From the NCBI GenBank assembly GCA_963662035.1, contig CAVLDO010000011.1, positions 1 through 56,122 on the forward strand: 56,122 bases of DNA. Direction: 5' to 3'. The position numbers and the translations under genes were made by a program. A model generated the notes under the pieces. That model was given only the letters and a program-made list of their open reading frames with translations. It made no database searches and had not been told where the DNA came from. Positions 32,079 through 39,877 of the stretch are shown piece after piece. Within the stretch, counting starts at the first letter, position 1. Each line of letters starts with the position of its first letter. This DNA is from Equibacterium sp963662035. Lineage in GTDB: Bacteria > Bacteroidota > Bacteroidia > Bacteroidales > UBA932.

Positions 32079-32762
32079 ATGAAAAAAATCGTATTGCTTC
32101 TGGCGTGCTCCACAATGGTTCTTTCCAGCTGTGGAAATTGGTCTAATCTTGCAAAAGGCACTGCAATCGGCGGCGGCAGCGGAGCGGCCGTAGGCGCAGG
32201 CATCGGTGCCCTTGTGGGCAAAGATTCGAAATCGGCCGCAGTCGGCTCTGCTATCGGCGCTATCGTGGGCGCAGGCGCGGGTGCCATTATCGGCGACAAG
32301 ATGGACAAGAAGGCAGAGCAGCTGGCTGCCATCGAGGGTGCGACCGTGGAGACCGTGACCGATGCCAACAATCTGACCAGCGTGAAGGTGACTTTTGACA
32401 GCGGTATTCTCTTTGATACCAACAAGTCTGCCCTCAGCGAATCTGCAAAGAAGTCTCTGAAGGATTTCGCAAGCAAGATGACCGATATGCCCGACACTGA
32501 CATCACCATCTGGGGTCATACCGACAATACCGGCAGCGCCGCTGTCAACGAGCGCCTGTCTCTTGAGAGGGCCAATGCCGTGAAGAGTTATCTCAACTCT
32601 CTGGGCATCGCCAACAGCCGTATGGAGAGCGCCGGCAAGTCTTATAACGAGCCGGTGGCTTCCAACGATACCAAAGAGGGCCGTGCGCAGAACCGCCGCG
32701 TGGAGGTTTATATTTCCGCCAACGAGGCTATGATTGCCGCAGCCGAGGCCGAGGCTAAGTAG
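32079..32762 (+). CDS. OmpA-family lipoprotein with glycine zipper
   Basis: A 227-residue outer-membrane lipoprotein that binds peptidoglycan. The signal peptide ends in the lipobox LSSC (residues 16-19). Residues about 25-75 form a glycine-zipper stretch (GGGSGAAVGAGIGALVG and SAIGAIVGAGAGAIIG). The OmpA_C domain covers about residues 105-217, with WGHTDNTGS and the diaminopimelate-binding type segment RAQNRRVEVYI. It resembles E. coli YiaD. ATG 32079 is 4 nt after the acyltransferase stop, and an intrinsic terminator follows. It tethers the outer membrane to the cell wall. Confidence 0.93.
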   Translation: MKKIVLLLACSTMVLSSCGNWSNLAKGTAIGGGSGAAVGAGIGALVGKDSKSAAVGSAIGAIVGAGAGAIIGDKMDKKAEQLAAIEGATVETVTDANNLTSVKVTFDSGILFDTNKSALSESAKKSLKDFASKMTDMPDTDITIWGHTDNTGSAAVNERLSLERANAVKSYLNSLGIANSRMESAGKSYNEPVASNDTKEGRAQNRRVEVYISANEAMIAAAEAEAK

Positions 32763-32778
32763 GTCTTCAGACGGCAAA

Positions 32779-32810
32779 CAAAAAAGGCGGCTTTGCAGCC
32801 GCCTTTTTTG
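32779..32810. terminator. Bidirectional intrinsic terminator between convergent genes
   Basis: GGCGGC (32786-32791), loop TTTGCA, GCCGCC (32798-32803), flanked by an A-run and a T-run. It serves the OmpA lipoprotein gene on the plus strand and the amidase mosaic gene on the minus strand. Confidence 0.9.
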
Positions 32811-32837
32811 TTGTCTTGCCCGTTGCGGACATCGATA

Positions 32838-35800
32838 CTACTGCTTCAGGATGGCTGCCAGCAGGGCGTCCAGCGAGCTTTGGCTGGAGAGGGTCTCCAG
32901 CGGGAAGGCGAAGGTGTAGCAGCGGTAGTCGGCCCCTTCATAAGCCACTGCGGCTCCGATGCCGGTGTCGTCGTATTCCATTATGCAGCAGGCACCGCCT
33001 ATGGGGGTTATTCCGTCGGGGGACTCCACACAGTAGCTGTAGATGTTGGGGATGTTGAAGAAGCACCAATTGAGTCCCTGCAGCGCTGCTGATGTGCCGC
33101 GCAGAGTCCCTTCCGCGCTGGCGCGGGGGCGGACGCGGGTGATTTTGAGGACTTCCTCGGTGAACTGCCGCTCGCGCTCCATCTCTGCGAGATTGGCAGC
33201 AGACGCCGGAGCGCTGTAGATGAGTTCGCGGCTGTCTGTGGCGATGTATGCTCCCGACACTATAAGTGTGCCGCCGCCGTCGGTAAAGCTGCGCAGGGCG
33301 CTCTGCAGCCCTTCGGGGAAGATATTGTAGGCGAACTGCCCGGCGCGGGGGGTGCGGATCTGCTTGCCGCAGATAAGGTCGCAGACGGCGTAGCGGCCCG
33401 GGTTCACATCCCCGCCGAGAATGGCGCTGCGCGAGGCGCTGGCAAAGCCGTACCCCGCCTTCATCAGGGCCGCGCCGTGCTTGAGCGGATAGTCAAAGGT
33501 GTTGCCTGCGATAACGCGGTCTTCCCACTCGCCGCTGCTGGAGCCGAATGTAGCCTCTTCGGGGCTTAAGGGGGCGCTGTAGCGGCTGAATTCATACTGG
33601 GGCCCGGCGTAGGAGATGTCCCGCATATAGGCCACTCCGCAGTCGAGGGCGGTGTTGAACCCTGCATAAACTGTGCTGGCCGGCAGAGTGTCGGGCAAAT
33701 CGAGTCCGGCGCAGGGGAGTCCCCAGGTGGAGTCGGCAAACCAGGCGGGCGGGGCCAGGCGGTCAAAATTGTTGATCACTATGGCGTCGGCATCGCCCCC
33801 GTCCTCTACAATCCCGGCGGAAAGGGTCTCGCCGCAGAGGCTGCGTCCGCCTTCGCCCACCGCCGCCACCTTGAAGCTGTACACATAGCCCGGCTCGAGC
33901 GTCATCTCGAACCGCTCGCCAGAGACGGGGGTGCCGTTGTCAAAGCCGTCCAGCCCCGATTCTGGGTCGCCTCCGTAGCACCCGGCCTCAGAGAGGGGCA
34001 GGATGCGCGTGTAAACCATATAGCTCTCTGCAGTGGCGCCGGGTTCAAGAAGGTCTGGGGTGGGCTTCCAGCTGAGGCGGGCTACCCCGCCGTCCACCTC
34101 CAGCGCCATAGCGGCGGGCGGCAGCGGCGCTACTGCATATTCCTCCCCGGCAAGATAGCCCATAAAGCGCAGCATCCCCTTATACACCGCCCGAGACACG
34201 GTAAATTTGAAGACGGGGTCCAGCCCGAGCCTCATATCGGCCAGATTCTGGTGCGAGAGCATCTCCAGCAGCATTGAGGGGACAAAAGGGACGCGGCTTT
34301 CGTAGTAAGACTTGTCCCAGATGCTGCGGCGATTCCAGTCGGGTTCCATCGTGGCGCGGACATCGTCCACAACCTGGCTCTGCACGATGTCGGCGAATTC
34401 GCGCCCCACGGCGCGCGGACCGCCTCCCGGATAGAGATCGCTGCCGTCGCTGGTCTTGGTGTAGATGGCCAGAGTGCCCACGATTGAGTCGCCCGGGGTG
34501 ATGCCGGCATCTGAATGCAGAGCAAACGAGAGGTCTACGGGGATGCGGTAGCCGGGAGTGCCGGCTGCGCGCGAGGAGCCTCCCAACAGGGCGTTGACCC
34601 ACAGCGGGCGGCTCTTGTAGTCGTCGCAATAGTCGTCGAAGAACGATGTGGTGCTATAAATGGTGTCCACCATCCCGGCCCACTGCAGATAGAGGCGGGA
34701 ACCCTCGCACCAGCGGGGCATTCCACTGGTGCCGGTGACAGGCTCATTTTCGAATGAGCGGGGCTTGCCGTCGGCATCGGCATCGGTGGGGCGGCGCGAA
34801 ATGTTGCCCATACCGCCCCCGAAGCGCACCGCATCGGCAGTGACTGTCTCCCCTTGGCGTCCGGTGTCGCTGGTAAGGGTGACTCCCTGCCCCTCCGCTC
34901 CGGGGCTGAACCCGAAGGTGCCCAGATAAATCCAGGTGCCGCCCCCCATAGTCTGGTTCACCAGAAAATCGGTGTCGCCGCCGTTGTGGGTGACCCTGTA
35001 GCGGGCGTTTGCAGTGCTGCGCGCCGTGGTGGCGTAGGATACATACACCGCATATTCACCCGCCTCCTCGATGGCCGGGGTCCAGACGGCGGTGGAGGCG
35101 CTGCGGCTGTCGCTGCAGGAGGCCACTGCGCGGCAGCTCCCCTCCTCGAAGGGGTTCTGTCCATCGGTATAAATCTCTCTCAAACGGGCGAACCCGCTGC
35201 CTGGAAGGGTCTCCCAGGGGTGCCGGCCGCAGGTCTCTGTGTAGGTGCCATCGCTGATGGGTCCGTCGCCGTCCACAATCAGCTCCCGCCACTGGATATC
35301 CCTCTCGCGGGGCAGCAGCACCACGGCGCCGGCATTCTCTATCATAGGCACCAGAAAGGGGAGGACATAACTTTGGGTGAAGAGGTCCTCGCAGGTGGTG
35401 AACAGGCGGGGCCTCTGCCACTTCCAGATACCCTCCTCCTGATTGTAGTAGCGGCCGTGGCTCTGCCAGAGGGCGATGTGACGGCCGCAAAGGGGCGCCT
35501 GAACCGGGCTGGAGATGTTGCGCACCAGCGGCTGCGGTGCGGGGGCTGAAAGGACTGCGCGATGCGCCTCCGTGGCGCCCAGGCCGCTGGAATGGCGCCC
35601 GACGAGCTCTTCCAGGGGGGTGCCGCACGAGTATGCCGCAAAGCTGTTGCGGTAAGAGCGGTATTTTTCAGGCATCCGCCGCGATATTATATCGTTTATC
35701 TCCAGCAGGTCGTCGCTGCTGAGGGTGCGGTCGCTTATGTAGCGGGAAAAGTAGATATGCAGCTTTTTACCCTGCACCGCCACCTTGTCCACAGTGAGCC

Positions 35801-35963
35801 TCCCGCTCATTGTGCTGTGGTCTGCTATCTGCTCCTTGATTTCTACGCACATAGGGGAGAACCAGCTCCTCAGCTGCCGCTTGCTCTGGGCAGAGGCGCC
35901 AAAGGGGAGCATCATCAGCACGGCGGCGGCAAGAGCGGCGAAGCGTGAGGCGGACCTTTTCAT
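32838..35963 (-). CDS. Golvesin-inserted Amidase_3 mosaic protein ('xanthan lyase'-type)
   Basis: A 1041-residue exported protein. The signal peptide is about residues 1-25. A zinc amidase (Amidase_3) fold seems split: one half at about 160-220 carries His169 in WQSHGRYYN and Glu192 in TCEDLFTQ; the other, about 470-605, carries His483 in FALHSDAG and Glu567 in LLEMLSHQN. Between them, about 270-385, is a golvesin-like beta-sandwich (GEYAVYVSYA...TWIYLGTFGF). A fibronectin type III-like domain (about 612-720) and a class I glutamine-amidotransferase-like C-terminus follow. Homologues are often labelled xanthan lyase; a peptidoglycan amidase role fits the residues better. It follows ispG with no gap. 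Confidence 0.82.
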   Translation of the reverse strand: MKRSASRFAALAAAVLMMLPFGASAQSKRQLRSWFSPMCVEIKEQIADHSTMSGRLTVDKVAVQGKKLHIYFSRYISDRTLSSDDLLEINDIISRRMPEKYRSYRNSFAAYSCGTPLEELVGRHSSGLGATEAHRAVLSAPAPQPLVRNISSPVQAPLCGRHIALWQSHGRYYNQEEGIWKWQRPRLFTTCEDLFTQSYVLPFLVPMIENAGAVVLLPRERDIQWRELIVDGDGPISDGTYTETCGRHPWETLPGSGFARLREIYTDGQNPFEEGSCRAVASCSDSRSASTAVWTPAIEEAGEYAVYVSYATTARSTANARYRVTHNGGDTDFLVNQTMGGGTWIYLGTFGFSPGAEGQGVTLTSDTGRQGETVTADAVRFGGGMGNISRRPTDADADGKPRSFENEPVTGTSGMPRWCEGSRLYLQWAGMVDTIYSTTSFFDDYCDDYKSRPLWVNALLGGSSRAAGTPGYRIPVDLSFALHSDAGITPGDSIVGTLAIYTKTSDGSDLYPGGGPRAVGREFADIVQSQVVDDVRATMEPDWNRRSIWDKSYYESRVPFVPSMLLEMLSHQNLADMRLGLDPVFKFTVSRAVYKGMLRFMGYLAGEEYAVAPLPPAAMALEVDGGVARLSWKPTPDLLEPGATAESYMVYTRILPLSEAGCYGGDPESGLDGFDNGTPVSGERFEMTLEPGYVYSFKVAAVGEGGRSLCGETLSAGIVEDGGDADAIVINNFDRLAPPAWFADSTWGLPCAGLDLPDTLPASTVYAGFNTALDCGVAYMRDISYAGPQYEFSRYSAPLSPEEATFGSSSGEWEDRVIAGNTFDYPLKHGAALMKAGYGFASASRSAILGGDVNPGRYAVCDLICGKQIRTPRAGQFAYNIFPEGLQSALRSFTDGGGTLIVSGAYIATDSRELIYSAPASAANLAEMERERQFTEEVLKITRVRPRASAEGTLRGTSAALQGLNWCFFNIPNIYSYCVESPDGITPIGGACCIMEYDDTGIGAAVAYEGADYRCYTFAFPLETLSSQSSLDALLAAILKQ

Positions 35964-37283
35964 CTAAAGGCTGCTGCGGATAAGTTCTACAAGTTTCTCG
36001 ACCCCTTCTTCCTGTGCAATGCCGCGCATAACCGGGGTCGCCCCCTTGTAGAGGGTCACCTTGCCGCCCCCTTCCCCCACATAGCCGAAATCGGCGTCGG
36101 CCATTTCGCCCGGGCCGTTGACTATGCAGCCCATCACGGCAATCTTGACCCCCGCGAACTCGCCTGTGGCCTCCATCACTTCGGATAGCAGGCTCTGCAG
36201 GTTGTAGAGGGTGCGGCCGCAGCCGGGGCAGGCGATGTATTCGGGCTTGGAGAAGCGGCGGCGGCAGGCCTGCAGCAGGTCATCCTTGAAACTGTCGATC
36301 TGCGAATCTTCGAGCGTCCGGCCGCCCACCGTCGCCTCCATGGTGAAGTCGTCTGACGTGCAGTCCAGCAGGGAGGGGCCCGCTACATAGGAGGCCTTCA
36401 CCAGAAAATCTTCCCTGTCGGCCGCCTGCACCCTGTAGTGGGGTTTGCGCGGCTGCGAAGCCTGCCGGACTTCCCACTGCTGCGGGTCGCTCTGCGCCAG
36501 AGCGCGCAGCTTGATGGCCACCGGCACCTCGTTTGCCGGATTCTCGGTGAGAGACACGCGTATGGTGTCGCCGATACCCTCGCCAAGCAGAGTGCCGATG
36601 CCCACGGCGCTCTTGATGCGCCCCGCATCGCCGGCCCCCGCCTCGGTGAGGCCCAGATGCAGCGGAAAAATCACCCCCAGCTCATCTGCCATAGTGCGGT
36701 AGAGCAGCCTGTAGGCGGCCGTCATAACCGTGGTGTTGCTGGCCTTGAGCGATATGGTCACATTATAGAAATCATTGCGGATGCACTCCTTCAGATACTC
36801 CATCACGGCGCGGACCATTCCCAGCGGGGTGTCTCCGTATTGCGAGGTTATCCGCTCTCCCAGCGAGCCGTGGTTGAGGCCGATGCGCAGCGCGGTGCCC
36901 CTTTTGCGGCACACATCGATCAGCTCCGAGAGCTTCTGCACGGCCACCTCGTGGTCTTTGGAGAAGTTGCCGGGGTTGATGCGCACCTTATCGGCCACAA
37001 GGGCCGCCGCCAGCGCCACATCCGCACAGAAGTGGACATCGGCCACCAGAGGGGTGGCGATTCCCTCCGAGCGCAGAATGTCCCGGATCCGCCCCAGAGC
37101 CTCCACCTGACGCATCCCCTGGGTAGTGAGGCGGATTATGTCGCACCCCGCAGCGGCGAGGGCGCGGCACTGCGCTGCGCTGCCTTCTATGTCCAAAGTG
37201 TCCGTGTCGCACATAGACTGCACGGCAATGGGGTGGCCGTGACCGATGGTCACGCCGCCTATGTTACAGGTAATGTATTTCAT
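35964..37283 (-). CDS. ispG: 4-hydroxy-3-methylbut-2-enyl-diphosphate synthase with reduced A* domain
   Basis: A 439-residue 4Fe-4S enzyme of the MEP isoprenoid pathway. The TIM-barrel opens with PIAVQSMCDTDTLD and contains NHGSLGERITSQYGDTP and GRIKSAVGIGTLL, the wording of the long plant/chlamydia/Bacteroidota lineage. The C-terminal Fe-S domain has Cys352 and Cys355 (CPGCGRT), Cys386 and Glu393 (MGCIVNGPGE). Long-form enzymes have about 260 residues of A* domain in between; here only about 75 (262-335) remain, bringing it near the size of short bacterial IspG. The stop is followed directly by the amidase mosaic's ATG, and its own ATG overlaps the preceding stop. Confidence 0.94.
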   Translation of the reverse strand: MKYITCNIGGVTIGHGHPIAVQSMCDTDTLDIEGSAAQCRALAAAGCDIIRLTTQGMRQVEALGRIRDILRSEGIATPLVADVHFCADVALAAALVADKVRINPGNFSKDHEVAVQKLSELIDVCRKRGTALRIGLNHGSLGERITSQYGDTPLGMVRAVMEYLKECIRNDFYNVTISLKASNTTVMTAAYRLLYRTMADELGVIFPLHLGLTEAGAGDAGRIKSAVGIGTLLGEGIGDTIRVSLTENPANEVPVAIKLRALAQSDPQQWEVRQASQPRKPHYRVQAADREDFLVKASYVAGPSLLDCTSDDFTMEATVGGRTLEDSQIDSFKDDLLQACRRRFSKPEYIACPGCGRTLYNLQSLLSEVMEATGEFAGVKIAVMGCIVNGPGEMADADFGYVGEGGGKVTLYKGATPVMRGIAQEEGVEKLVELIRSSL

Positions 37284-38029
37284 CAGAATTTATAATACAA
37301 AGTTCCGCTGAGCATAACCACGCGCGGATAGGCAAACAGCCAGTATTCCTCGCTGTAGTAATATGTGTGGAAGTAGCTGCTCAGGCCCCACTTGTAGTTG
37401 GCCTCAAGCTGGAACTCGAACGGGCCGAACATAACTCCCAGGCCGCCGCCGAAGATGAGGCCGTAGTCGGGGCGGTTGTCGTAGTAAAACCATTTCTGAT
37501 CCCCCTCGCGGTTGTTGCCGATGCGGTAGCCGACATAAGGTCCCACGTTGGCAAAGAGGCGGAACGCCTTGAAGTTGAAGCGCAGGTTGCACATCATATC
37601 CAGCTCCGCCACGGTGTATTGGACGCCGGGGATGTACTCTGCGGTGAATCCTTCGCGCCCCAGCCGGGCTATGACCTGGGTGCCGAAGTTGTCCATCATA
37701 TCCCAGAGGTCGTTGTAATAGGTGTACACCAGGCCAAAGTTGTTGGGGCAGACTACGCTGCCGGGCAGCACGTCGGGGCTTATCTGGGCCGTGGAGAAGT
37801 TTACGCCGTAGCGGATGCCTATCATATGGGTGCTGTGGAACTTCTTCACGGGCTTAACGCTGACATCCTGCGCAAGAATATCAGTGCCGGTGGGCAGGTC
37901 GGCGTTGTAGTCGGGGATTGTGAACACGGTGTCCTGCGCCGCCTCACCGCTCTCCTGCGGGGTCTGGGCCTTCAGGCACAAGGGGCATAGCAGCAGCGCC
38001 GCACACAATATATAAGAAGATTTGCTCAT
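37283..38029 (-). CDS. PorT-like outer-membrane beta-barrel protein
   Basis: A 248-residue exported protein. The signal peptide ends near CLKAQ (about residue 21), followed by a polar stretch and a barrel rich in Tyr, Phe and Gly that ends in the aromatic strand SGTLYYKF, as outer-membrane proteins do. FHSTHMIGIRYGVNFS at the start of the barrel resembles PorT-family outer-membrane proteins. It may be a general porin-like barrel rather than true PorT of type IX secretion; nothing else of that system is in the window. Overlaps ispG by 4 nt (ATGA) and follows the Ig-like lipoprotein gene by 2 nt. Confidence 0.75.
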   Translation of the reverse strand: MSKSSYILCAALLLCPLCLKAQTPQESGEAAQDTVFTIPDYNADLPTGTDILAQDVSVKPVKKFHSTHMIGIRYGVNFSTAQISPDVLPGSVVCPNNFGLVYTYYNDLWDMMDNFGTQVIARLGREGFTAEYIPGVQYTVAELDMMCNLRFNFKAFRLFANVGPYVGYRIGNNREGDQKWFYYDNRPDYGLIFGGGLGVMFGPFEFQLEANYKWGLSSYFHTYYYSEEYWLFAYPRVVMLSGTLYYKF

Positions 38030-38031
38030 AA

Positions 38032-39831
38032 CTATTCAAATATCTGCTTGAGGTCGATGTCCTGCACAATGTCCATCTGTTCCTTTATTTCTATCACGGT
38101 GGAGCCGCCGGCGATGGTAAAGAGCTTCATGCGCTCCGCCTGCTTCCACTTGAGCAGGTTGCCGGTGTCGAACAGGCCGTTGTGGTTGCGGTCTTCGGTG
38201 AGCCGGATGGCGTATTTGCCTTCGTTCAGGTAGGGGAAGTAGTAGGTGCTGTCCCTCAGGACCTCATATTTGCGGTACACCTTCTTGCGCCCCTCGTCGG
38301 TGAGCTCCACGATGAAGCGTCCCCCGCCGGTGCCGCTGATGTTGAGGGTGATGGTGGACAGATTCTCCGTGTTGGGCAGCTGGAAGTCCTTTTTGGAGGC
38401 CTTGTTCTTGCGGTGATATACATCCCGGAATGTGGCTTCCGGAATGGAGAGGGTGTATTTGTAGCCGGGGCGGTAGGGTTCAGAGTTCTGCAGGAGATAG
38501 CGCATAATGTTGGTGGAATCCTGCGTGAAGGTGAACGAGGCGGTGTCGGTCTGGTTGCGGACATTGGTGGAAAGCAGCACTATCGAGTCCAGGCACATAT
38601 CCACCACGGGGCAGGAGAATTCCAGCGTGATGCCGTCCTGCTCCACATTCGATTCCTCAAGGGTTATCTTGAGGTCGGTGAGGGTGTCGGCCTCGGCCGC
38701 CTTGCGCCCCTCCTCGGTCTTGGCTTTGGCCGCCTGCTCTTTGCTGATGGCGGCGGAGATGTTCTCTGTGGTGAGTGCAAGATGGCCGGTGCTGTCGGTC
38801 TTCATATAGGAGACGGTCATAAAAAGGCTGTCCTCCGGCGGGTATGCGGTGTTGAGCCAGAAGTCGAAGCTGTCCCGCTTGGGGGAGAACTGCATAATGA
38901 TGTCGGTGGAGTCGACCCCCAGAATCTGGAAGGAACTTATCTCCACGTCGGGGGCGGAGAAGGTGACATAGCCGGTCTTGGCCGCCTTGCGCCCCTTGTC
39001 CTTGATATACTGCTTGCTCTGGAACTCCTTGAAGATGGAGATTTCGTAGGTGCTGCGGCGCGCCTGGCAGGCCAATGTATCCTTCATATCAAAGCCCATC
39101 AGCTCGTAGACGGAGTCGCGCACCACCAGTTTGGGAGTGATTGCGGTGTCAATGAAGCCGATGCGCTCCTCTCCCAGATTGTAGAGATAGTCGCCGTTGT
39201 CGTCGCTGCAGGCATAAATCCAATAGGGGCCTTCGCCTATGTTGCGGATGGAGAAGAAGCCCCAGTCGTCGGTGCGGCCCACAGCGTCGGGCAGGGTCAG
39301 GATGCAGGAGGAGTCGCGCCACTGCCTGTAGAGCATCACCAGGGCCTTTTTCACGGGAGTCAGATTCTCCGCGTCCAGCACGGTGCCGGTGATGTAGAGG
39401 CTGTCCACTTCGGTGCCGGTGGAGAAGGTGTAGACATATTTGGGGGCAAGATTGCCCTCGTTGTTGTCTGCCAGGGCGCTGCCGAAGTCGATGGTGTAGG
39501 TGGTGTTCTCTTTGAGGGTGTCCTGGAAGGTGACCACTATCTCCTTGCCTTTGACCTTGGCCTTGGGCTTCTTTTTGTGGGGAGGGGAGAGAAGGATGCC
39601 GGAGGCATCTTTCACCACGGTGTATTCGTTGTAGCGCAGGCGCACGCTGCCTCCGGTGCGGGGAAAGGAGGTGTCTCCATTGGCCGGGGTCACCGCAATC
39701 AGCACGGGGGGAATTGTGTCCTTGGGGCCGCCCATCGGGGAGGCCTTGGTGTTGGCGCAGGAGTGTGACACCGCGCAGCATATCGCGGTGCAAACAATCA
39801 GCCCCGCCGCCAGTATCGAATTTTTATTCAT
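38032..39831 (-). CDS. Ig-like (Big_5) domain lipoprotein
   Basis: A 599-residue exported lipoprotein found widely in Bacteroidota. The signal peptide leads to a loose lipobox with Cys25 (VSHSC), and the first mature residues contain MGGPKDTIPPVLIAVTPANG, characteristic of this family. A bacterial Ig-like Big_5 domain (about 39-140) ends in KYVYTFSTG, followed by a carboxypeptidase-regulatory-like beta-sandwich (ITGTVLDAENLTPVKKALV). The C-terminus again has a sandwich-like segment with LTEDRNHNGLFDTGNLLKW. Role unknown; possibly envelope scaffolding. It lies 46 nt after rsh and 2 nt before the barrel gene. A perfect GCGCATC-A-GATGCGC palindrome lies in its leader. Confidence 0.82.
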   Translation of the reverse strand: MNKNSILAAGLIVCTAICCAVSHSCANTKASPMGGPKDTIPPVLIAVTPANGDTSFPRTGGSVRLRYNEYTVVKDASGILLSPPHKKKPKAKVKGKEIVVTFQDTLKENTTYTIDFGSALADNNEGNLAPKYVYTFSTGTEVDSLYITGTVLDAENLTPVKKALVMLYRQWRDSSCILTLPDAVGRTDDWGFFSIRNIGEGPYWIYACSDDNGDYLYNLGEERIGFIDTAITPKLVVRDSVYELMGFDMKDTLACQARRSTYEISIFKEFQSKQYIKDKGRKAAKTGYVTFSAPDVEISSFQILGVDSTDIIMQFSPKRDSFDFWLNTAYPPEDSLFMTVSYMKTDSTGHLALTTENISAAISKEQAAKAKTEEGRKAAEADTLTDLKITLEESNVEQDGITLEFSCPVVDMCLDSIVLLSTNVRNQTDTASFTFTQDSTNIMRYLLQNSEPYRPGYKYTLSIPEATFRDVYHRKNKASKKDFQLPNTENLSTITLNISGTGGGRFIVELTDEGRKKVYRKYEVLRDSTYYFPYLNEGKYAIRLTEDRNHNGLFDTGNLLKWKQAERMKLFTIAGGSTVIEIKEQMDIVQDIDLKQIFE

Positions 39832-39854
39832 CTCTATATTCTGTCTTTACAATT

Positions 39855-39869
39855 GCGCATCAGATGCGC
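39855..39869. repeat. 15-bp palindrome between rsh and the Ig-like lipoprotein gene
   Basis: GCGCATC and GATGCGC are perfect 7-bp arms around a single central base, about 24 nt upstream of the lipoprotein ATG. The small centre favours a DNA-binding site, but as RNA it can form a 5-bp stem with a 5-nt loop. Confidence 0.45.
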
Positions 39870-39877
39870 CGATAATT

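Noticed and set aside
37283..38029. The barrel as a true PorT and thus evidence of a type IX secretion locus
   Set aside because: Similarity is limited to the general PorT-like barrel. No other type IX component is in the window, and I saw no clear type IX C-terminal sorting domain among the products.
38182..39768. Plus-strand 528-codon frame antisense to the Ig-like lipoprotein gene; similar long antisense frames at 40754-42019, 45353-46708 and 46687-47970
   Set aside because: Long antisense frames are expected opposite GC-rich genes with biased third positions. The sense products are clear families and the antisense ones are not.
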